Below, piece after piece: positions 58,173 through 64,000 of a DNA stretch of 64,000 nucleotides. Position 1 is the first letter of the stretch, and every line of letters starts with the position of its first letter. Source of the DNA: Dermacentor variabilis (Eukaryota > Arthropoda > Arachnida > Ixodida > Ixodidae). Where the stretch lies: contig NW_027460390.1 of the NCBI RefSeq assembly GCF_050947875.1, forward strand, positions 2,418,001-2,482,000, given 5' to 3'. Both the position numbers and the translations under genes were made by a program. Under the pieces are notes generated by a model. The model searched no databases and was not told where the DNA came from. It saw only the letters and a list, made by a program, of their open reading frames with translations.

Positions 58173-58547
58173 TGTTACGTTTCGCCTACGACGCGCGGTA
58201 TAGCCGGCGCGGATGCAGCGGACGCCGGGGCTTCGTTCAAAGCGGCGGACATTTTGGCCCGTTCGGCGGCGCCGCTACGCCTCCCCGCCAAGCGCGTCCA
58301 GGCATGTTCCAATGCCACGTGTCTTCGTGTGTGCGTGTGTGTGTGTGTGTGTGCATGTTGGTGCCCACGCTTGTTAAAGCGCGGCAGCCGGGGAGAGGAG
58401 CTCCCCCAACTGTGAAGCGAGGAGGTCTGAGCGGCGCCGGCCCGGCGGATGCGTCACTACACTCGTCCCAACGTGTCTCAGCCTGTCCGTGCCGCGCATC
58501 ACGTGTGCCTCTGACGAGGCGTTCCTTCTTGCCCTCAACTGCGAGAG

Positions 58548-58554
58548 TATAAAA
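58548..58554 (+). promoter_or_regulatory. TATA box of the 5' LTR
   Basis: TATAAAA in the context GAGAGTATAAAAGCAGCTGC. Transcription would be expected to begin about 30 bases downstream, in GCCGAGAGAGGCTC. The 3' LTR has the same box at 62792. Confidence 0.85.
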
Positions 58555-58663
58555 GCAGCTGCCCCCGGACGCCGAGAGAGGCTCCGATTTCTTCTGTTGA
58601 GTTACGTGCTCTCCCGTCTCTCCACTTCGGTCGACCTGACCGCCCGCTCTTTTGCGATGCTAG

Positions 58664-58669
58664 AATAAA
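58664..58669 (+). terminator. Polyadenylation signal of the LTR
   Basis: AATAAA, about 110 bases after the TATA box; repeated at 62908-62913 in the 3' LTR, where it would act for the element RNA. Confidence 0.75.
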
Positions 58670-59126
58670 CAAGTTGTTCTGTTAGCAGTCGACTCATGCT
58701 TTGCCGGGACCTTCGGATGCTTCCAGTTGTGCCCCAGGCCGCCAGGCCAACGCTACCCTTGGGGCTTGCAACCCATGTGCAACAACGGGTGTCAGCGCTG
58801 AGACCCCAACAACTGTCTGCCAGCGGTGAGATTGCGACAACGGAGGCCAGCAGCGAAGATATGCAGTTGACTGTATGCTGAGCAGCACAACGACCATCCG
58901 GGAGCAGATCAACGAGCCCTGTGTGATGACTGGTTTCCTGCAGCGGAACGACTGCGCTGAATTCTTGGCTGCGAGGTTTGGTGAGTGGGGGACTTTCTTC
59001 TTCTGAGTTTTGCCAGGCTTTTGTTAGTGTCAGAAACAGAGCTGGTAATTGTGGTTGTCGTTGCTGCCGGGTTAGTTTGCGGCAAGACAATGGTAGGCAG
59101 TAGAGAAAGCAGCATTCAGAGCAGCC

Positions 59127-61877
59127 ATGGATTGGAAGTCTTTGCGCAAACCGAAATTGCTGGAGCTTGCAAGAGAGTTGGGTCTGGATGTCTCGGACAA
59201 ACTCAGAAAACTAGAACTGCTAAGGGCTATTCTTGAGTTAGAAGCTGAGGATGACGAGCTGTCGGAATGCCTTGAGACCATTGAGGAGAGGGAGACGGCA
59301 AAAAGACAGGAGCGCGAACTTAAAGACCAAAAAGAGAAACAGAAGCGCGAACGAAAAGAACAGAAAGAGCAAGATGAGCGCGAACGAAAAGAACAAAAAG
59401 AGAAAGAAAAAGAAGAGCGCGACCACGCTTTGGAAATGAAGCGTCTCGAGGTAGAGATGGAACGCGCTCGTAATGGAAGTCAGGCACACGGTGCAGGAGA
59501 ACGAGTATTGTTCAAAATGACTGACCTGATGCGGCCGTTTAAGTTTGGAGAGGACATTGGTTTGTTCCTGGTTAACTTTGAGCGAACGTGCGAGAAACAG
59601 GGGTTCTCTCGGGAAACGTGGCCACAGCGCTTGCTCACTTTGTTACCCGGCGAGGCGGCCGACGTAGTCGCTCGCTTGAAGAGAGAGGAGGCAGAGGATT
59701 TTGACAAAGTGAAATCGAGTCTGCTAAAAAAGTACAGGCTGTCAGCGGAGGCGTTCCGTCGGAAGTTTCGGGAAAATGAGAAAGGCAAAAGTGAGTCATA
59801 TACAGAGTTTGCCTACAGGCTTATGTCAAACACGCAGGAGTGGCTCAAAGAAGAGAAAGCGTTTGGTGACCACGAGAAAGTTCTGCAGTGTTTCGGGCTG
59901 GAACAGTTTTATAGTCGGTTACCTGAGAACGTGCGGTACTGGGTCTTGGATAGGCCAGACGTTTGTACGGTGGCTAAAGCCGCCGAGCTAGCCGAGGAGT
60001 TTGTGACGCGTCGGGCTCGCGGAGCTAAGGACGGTCAAAAGGGTGAATTTGGCTCCAAGTTTGAGAGGCCGAAGTTCACGCCCATGAGAGCAAAGGGGGA
60101 CACACGTAGTGCGGATGCGAGTGAAAGCAGTCCGACCGAACGTAAGGAGACGGCGGCAGCCGAAGCCGAACGCAGAAAGCGGTTCGAGACGAGGCAAGTG
60201 CGCGTGTGTTATACGTGTCAGAAGCCGGGTCACTTTTCGGCGCAGTGTCCAGAAACAAAAACAAAAGTCGTGTTTTTGTCATTATGCAGCACTGACGAGA
60301 ACATGAAGCTTCTCGAGCCTTACATGCGAGACCTCCTCGTGAACCGGAAAGAGTGCCGAGTGCTTCGCGATTCCGCAGCTACGATGGATGTAGTTCACCC
60401 CTCCTACGCAGAACCCGATATGTTCACGGGCGAGTGCGCATGGATCAAGGAAGCCGTGGAAGCTCACAGCGTGTGTCTGCCCGTAGCAAAAGTGCTTATT
60501 GAAGGACCTTTCGGAGCGCTTGAGACGGAGGCCGCAGTGTCATCTATGCTGCCCCCCCAGTACCCGTACCTATTTTCGAACAGGTCCGATCACCTCCTGC
60601 GCGAGAAGGGGCTTTTGTTTGGTGAGGCTAGCGTTCAGGCCTTAACCAGATCGAAGGTTCGGGAGCTCGCTGCAAAGGCGGTAGTTGCGGGGCCGACGTT
60701 GTCGAACAATGAGAAAGGGTCAGAGGCGCAGCAAGCTGATATTGAGAGCACGCCCGAACTCAATAAAATTGAGCCTGTAGCGTTGAAGGCACCAGATACT
60801 GGAGGGGAAATGCCCGACACGGGAAAATTAGAAGAGCTATCTGCAGATTTGCTCATCGCGCCTACGTCAGACGGACTTAATAGGTTGTTAAAAGTCAGCC
60901 GGTCGGCTTTGATAGCCGAGCAAAAAAAGGATGGCAGCCTAGAAAACATACGCTGCATTGTCAAGGAAGGTATCGCCAAGAAAAATGCTCGCTTTGTGGA
61001 AAGAGGTGGGGTCCTGTACCGGAAGTATCTAGACCGCAGGGGAGTGGAGTTCGATCAGCTGATCGTTCCTCAGTGCTACCGTCAGGATCTGTTGCGCTTG
61101 TCGCACGGGGGTTCGTGGTCCGGACACCTAGGAGTTAAGAAAACTAAGGACCGTCTCTTGCAAGAGTACTATTGGCCAGGGTGTTTTCGGGACGCAGACC
61201 ACTTCGTGAGGACATGTGACACCTGTCAGCGGGTGGGCAAACCAGGGGACAAATCGAGGGGGCCGTGGAAATTGGTACCTATCATTACGGAGCCTTTTAG
61301 ACGGCTCGTTATTGATACAGTGGGACCTCTCCCGGTAACAGCCACGGGGTACAGACACATTTTGACTGTGATCTGCCCAGCGACAAAGTTCCCTGAAGCA
61401 GTGCCGCTTAAAGAACTCAGCTCAGTTGAGATAGTCAATGCACTACTGCCTATATTTGCGCGAGTTGGTTTTCCTGAGGAAATCCAATCAGATCAGGGCA
61501 CAGTGTTTACTAGCGCTTTGACGACAACTTTTCTCGAAAGGTGTGGGGTAAAGCTGTTACACAGCTCAGTGTACCACCCACAGTCGAATTCCGTTGAGAA
61601 GCTCCACTCCGTCATGAAGCGCGCGTTGAGAGCTTTGTGGTTTCAACAACAAACTGACTGGGAGCTGTGTCTGCCTGGAGTGATGTTTGCATTAAAGACC
61701 GTGCCGCATGCAGCTACGGGGTTTTCGCCGGTTGAGTTAGTGTACGGTCGCTCGCTGCGATCTCCGCTTCGCATGCTTCGAGACGGATCACTGCCCTCTC
61801 CAATGGCTGCAGACCATCTCTTCCACAAATGGCCGCCTCCTGCGCTGGAGCCTCGCTTTGCAACAATATTCCTTTGA
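59127..61877 (+). CDS. Gag-protease-integrase polyprotein of the LTR retrotransposon
   Basis: 916 codons without a break. Residues 1-40 look like a SAP-type motif (KLLELARELGLDVSDKLRK); 55-115 is a Lys/Glu/Arg-rich coiled coil; 130-295 is a gag capsid-like region; about 360-374 is a zinc knuckle (CYTCQKPGHFSAQC); about 414-420 is a protease-like DSAATMD, where the usual Gly of D-S/T-G is Ala. Integrase follows: H-H-C-C zinc site at about 658-702, then D730, D789 and E824, a DD35E core. There is no RT between protease and integrase. The frame ends soon after the core in text from a deletion junction (about residue 885-900), so the C-terminal integrase module is lost. The first ATG after the 5' LTR leader was taken as start. 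Confidence 0.93.
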   Translation: MDWKSLRKPKLLELARELGLDVSDKLRKLELLRAILELEAEDDELSECLETIEERETAKRQERELKDQKEKQKRERKEQKEQDERERKEQKEKEKEERDHALEMKRLEVEMERARNGSQAHGAGERVLFKMTDLMRPFKFGEDIGLFLVNFERTCEKQGFSRETWPQRLLTLLPGEAADVVARLKREEAEDFDKVKSSLLKKYRLSAEAFRRKFRENEKGKSESYTEFAYRLMSNTQEWLKEEKAFGDHEKVLQCFGLEQFYSRLPENVRYWVLDRPDVCTVAKAAELAEEFVTRRARGAKDGQKGEFGSKFERPKFTPMRAKGDTRSADASESSPTERKETAAAEAERRKRFETRQVRVCYTCQKPGHFSAQCPETKTKVVFLSLCSTDENMKLLEPYMRDLLVNRKECRVLRDSAATMDVVHPSYAEPDMFTGECAWIKEAVEAHSVCLPVAKVLIEGPFGALETEAAVSSMLPPQYPYLFSNRSDHLLREKGLLFGEASVQALTRSKVRELAAKAVVAGPTLSNNEKGSEAQQADIESTPELNKIEPVALKAPDTGGEMPDTGKLEELSADLLIAPTSDGLNRLLKVSRSALIAEQKKDGSLENIRCIVKEGIAKKNARFVERGGVLYRKYLDRRGVEFDQLIVPQCYRQDLLRLSHGGSWSGHLGVKKTKDRLLQEYYWPGCFRDADHFVRTCDTCQRVGKPGDKSRGPWKLVPIITEPFRRLVIDTVGPLPVTATGYRHILTVICPATKFPEAVPLKELSSVEIVNALLPIFARVGFPEEIQSDQGTVFTSALTTTFLERCGVKLLHSSVYHPQSNSVEKLHSVMKRALRALWFQQQTDWELCLPGVMFALKTVPHAATGFSPVELVYGRSLRSPLRMLRDGSLPSPMAADHLFHKWPPPALEPRFATIFL

Positions 61878-61938
61878 GGTGCGTTACAAAAAGAGGAGTC
61901 TCAACGGTAACGCCGATGGCTTAAGTCGAAGCCCCTAA
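61828..61938 (+). pseudogene. RNase H C-terminal remnant downstream of integrase
   Basis: In the third frame, overlapping the end of the 916-codon ORF, 36 codons read NGRLLRWSLALQQYSFEVRY, then a short basic stretch, then NGNADGLSRSP and a stop. This is the classic end of Ty3-type RNase H (R-x-x-R-W-x-L-x-L-Q-x-Y-x-F, then N-x-x-A-D-x-L-S-R). RT and most of RNase H must have been removed at a junction near 61800-61828. Nothing like integrase follows, so RNase H was the last domain of pol. Confidence 0.88.
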
Positions 61939-62399
61939 CGTAGGAATCAGCCTCAAAGTTGATTGTTACTGATGTTTTTCTTCTTGAGGCAGGATTTTTA
62001 ACATATTGCTTTTGTTTAGTGTTTCAAAGTGATGACGTGCTTTCTAGTGCAATTTTCCAATTTGTGGACGCGTTCTGAGTGCTGCTAGACTACTGTAAGG
62101 AACTAGGCAGTGGTATAAAAGGGGAAAGAGCCTGGCAGGGCTTAGTGAGGGTTGTGCCGTGCTTGCTGACTGAGCGGTTGAGTTTCGGCGTAGTTCTAAC
62201 GCTTGCCGGGAACGAGAACAAAAATGTCAACTCTCCCGAAGTCAATTTGCCGTGTTCTGTGTGAATCTGAACGAGAGAACGAGGCCTTCTCTGTGCGCTG
62301 CGCTCAAGAAACGCCGAAGGACGCCCGACTTCGGTAATGAGCATCATCGAGCGACATCCCTCCGGACAGCGGATGCAGTCCCCTGACCATCGGGATCTC

Positions 62400-62419
62400 C
62401 TTCCCCCGGCGGGGCGGTC
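62400..62419 (+). other. Probable polypurine tract before the 3' LTR
   Basis: The G-rich stretch GGCGGGGCGG (62408-62417) lies just before the 3' LTR and would prime plus-strand DNA synthesis. It is broken by pyrimidines, so the call is tentative. Confidence 0.45.
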
Positions 62420-63055
62420 TGTTACGTTTCGCCTACGACGCGCGGTATAGCCGGCGCGGACGCAGCGGACGCCGGGGCTTCGTTCAAAGCGGCGGACATT
62501 TTGGCCCGTTCGGCGCCGCCGCTACGCCTCCCCGCCAAGCGCGTCCAGGCATGTTCCAATGCCACGTGTCTTCGTGTGTGCGTGTGTGTGTGTGTGTGCA
62601 TGTTGGTGCCCACGCTTGTCAAAGCGCGGCAGCCGGGGAGAGGAGCTCCCCCAACTGTGAAGCGAGGAGGTCTTAGCGGCGCCGGCCCGGCGGATGCGTC
62701 ACTACACTCGTCCCAACGTGTCTCAGCCTGTCCGTGCCGCGCATCACGTGTGCCTCTGACGAGGCGTTCCTTCTTGCCTCAACTGCGAGAGTATAAAAGC
62801 AGCTGCCCCCGGACGCCGAGAGAGGCTCCGATTTCTTCTGTTGAGTTACGTGCTCTCCCGTCTCTCCACTTCGGTCGACCTGACCGCCCGCTCTTTTGCG
62901 AAGCTAGAATAAACAAGTTGTTCTGTTAGCAGTCGCCTCATGCTTTGCCGGGACCATCGGATGCTTCCAGTTGTGCCCCAGGCCGCCAGGCCAACGCTAC
63001 CCTTGGGGCTTGCAACCCATGTGCAACAACAGGTGTCAGCGCTGAGATTCCAACA
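62420..63055 (+). repeat. 3' LTR
   Basis: Starts TGTTACGTTTCGCC and ends GATTCCAACA, with TATA box at 62792-62798 and AATAAA at 62908-62913. It differs from the 5' LTR at about 11 bases, plus small indels in the GT run and near 62778. Confidence 0.95.
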
Positions 63056-63059
63056 ATAC
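63056..63059 (+). repeat. Target-site duplication of the LTR retrotransposon, right
   Basis: ATAC; see 58169-58172. Confidence 0.93.
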
Positions 63060-63655
63060 CATTGTCATGCCATCGTCATCATTGAGTCACCGTCATACAG
63101 CTGTCTGCATACATTTGGTGCCATACCGTCGTCGTGCCGTCGCGGTCGTTCTATAGTCATCCTCTTAACTTCGTCATCCACCTGTCGTCATGCTGGCGCC
63201 GGCATGCCATCATCGTCGCAAAGTCGTCGTCATCCGGTTGTCATCACATTGTCGTCTTGAAAATGCCAAGCGAGTCATTTTATTGTAATTATGCAGCCTT
63301 CCTTTAATCGTGATCATGCCGCCGTTCCCATGCCATTGTCGTCATTGTGTCGCCTTCAGACGGTCGCTGTCGGGCATCCGTTGTCCCACCGTCGTCGTAA
63401 AGTCGTCATGCGGTGGTGCTCGTGCCATCGCCGTCATTCCAGCTTCTTTATCCGGTTGCCTTCATCCGGTTGTAGTTATAGTATTGTCATCATTTCACCA
63501 TTGTCATCTCATTGTCTTCATGTTCTCGACGTCATACTGCCTTTGTTGTTCCATCGACTTTTATTCTTATTCCTTCCATCGCCGTCACAGCACCGATGTC
63601 ATGGAGTAATTGTCGTGCCATCATTCTCGTTAGCAACTCTGCCAATCAAGTGGCA
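63056..63655 (+). repeat. CGTCGTCATGCC-rich array, copy B, right of the LTR element
   Basis: Continues the array of 57480-58172 and matches 20127-20730 of copy A at about 96-97 percent by eye. Confidence 0.85.
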
Positions 63656-64000
63656 TAGAAAAATTGGCCTATAGTGGATGCAGGCCGCGTCGCTTAAAGC
63701 AGAAGTAATTCAAATATTTCATGATAACTACAAATTAGAAATAAACGATATTCAACAGTATGAATTGTCACAACATCACTTGAATGATAATTGCATTACC
63801 GTCGACAACCATCTTCAGATAGGTTCCACTATAATTTTTTTCAAACGTATTCAAACTCTACGGCTTCGGTACTAACGGTAGAGTTATTACACTTGCGTTC
63901 TGTCGGTCATAGTGTCCAAGCTTCCTGATTCCCGTTTTTGTCACCTGCATCTTACTCACCGTTCTCAACTCTTTTGGGAGGGTTCGAAAATTCAGATTCC
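63656..64000. other. Unassigned sequence, copy B counterpart of 20731-21078
   Basis: Nothing recognised. Homology to copy A continues to the window end. Confidence 0.55.

Larger units (their letters stand above)
58173..58811 (+). repeat. 5' LTR
   Basis: Starts TGTTACGTTTCGCC and ends GACCCCAACA. It contains a (GT)n stretch at about 58326-58353, a TATA box at 58548 and AATAAA at 58664, giving a U3-R-U5 layout. Confidence 0.95.
58173..63055 (+). mobile_element. Ty3-type LTR retrotransposon with integrase upstream of RNase H; RT deleted
   Basis: A 4883-bp element bounded by two LTRs of 639 and 636 bases that differ at about 11 positions (1.7 percent), a 4-base target-site duplication, TG...CA ends, and a clean empty site in copy A. 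The internal part has a 916-codon gag-protease-integrase frame, then an RNase H C-terminal remnant, then a 480-base 3' region with a G-rich polypurine-like tract. RT and most of RNase H are missing, so it cannot move without help. I found no clear tRNA primer-binding site directly after the 5' LTR. Confidence 0.95.
36074..64000 (+). repeat. Segmental duplication, copy B
   Basis: This is the second direct copy of 1-21078. It is longer because it holds private insertions at 36373-39060 (RTE-like LINE), 50780-51017 (SINE) and 58173-63055 (LTR retrotransposon), plus 53368-56074, which copy A lacks. It has also lost about 745 bases matching 10600-11336 of copy A. The alignment still holds at the last base of the window, so the copy continues to the right. 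Confidence 0.93.

Noticed and set aside
58602..59090. 162-codon minus-strand ORF across the LTR and leader
   Set aside because: Antisense to the LTR promoter and leader; no recognised domain.

Overview
This window is animal nuclear DNA, almost certainly from a chelicerate and most likely a hard (ixodid) tick. It is packed with decayed non-LTR retrotransposons (RTE-like, CR1/Jockey-like, and I-like elements with an RNase H domain), Ty3-type LTR retrotransposons, microsatellites, and tRNA-derived SINEs whose head and tail resemble the Ruka family described from ixodid ticks. No bacterial-type operon, CRISPR array or rRNA gene is visible. The genus cannot be told from sequence alone.

The main organising fact is a direct duplication. 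Bases 1-21078 (copy A) align along their whole length with bases from about 36074 to 64000 (copy B). The repeat runs off both ends of the window, and the offset at the left edge is about 36 kb. A hand count in one gene-like stretch gives 25 differences in 612 bases (about 4 percent). The copies differ by clean insertions or deletions. Copy A alone carries a 2.0-kb element with terminal inverted repeats (5026-7027), a 0.92-kb element of the same general kind (8520-9440) and a plus-strand SINE (13786-14016). Copy B alone carries an RTE-like LINE (36373-39060), a minus-strand SINE (50780-51017) and a Ty3-type LTR retrotransposon (58173-63055). A 2.7-kb stretch (53368-56074) is also present only in B, but was probably lost from A. 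Because each insertion has an empty counterpart in the other copy, target-site duplications and element ends can be read directly.

Both copies share this order: unassigned DNA with (GA)n and (TA)n runs; a stack of minus-strand LINEs (LINE 1, 2 and 3) beside and inside the 3' part of a Ty3-type pol gene; unassigned DNA; a broken leucine-rich protein pseudogene; a tRNA-derived SINE cluster; (TCTA)n and (GAGT)n runs; and a CGTCGTCATGCC-rich degenerate array. The stretch 21079-36073 is seen once. It holds an inverted partner of that array, the only host-like intact gene (an F-box protein on the minus strand, 24116-25315), a minus-strand LINE tail, a minus-strand RTE-like LINE, an I-like LINE and a DDE transposase pseudogene.

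The most unusual item is the LTR retrotransposon in copy B. Its 916-codon ORF encodes gag, a protease-like motif and a DD35E integrase with no reverse transcriptase in between. The last 36 residues of an RNase H domain lie downstream of the integrase and are followed by a stop and then the 3' LTR. This is the integrase-before-RT order of Gmr1-type Ty3 elements, here with the RT deleted. Two RTE open frames and the F-box ORF apart, nearly every coding segment is pseudogenic, so the genes do not form a pathway: this is a repeat-rich, recently rearranged locus.
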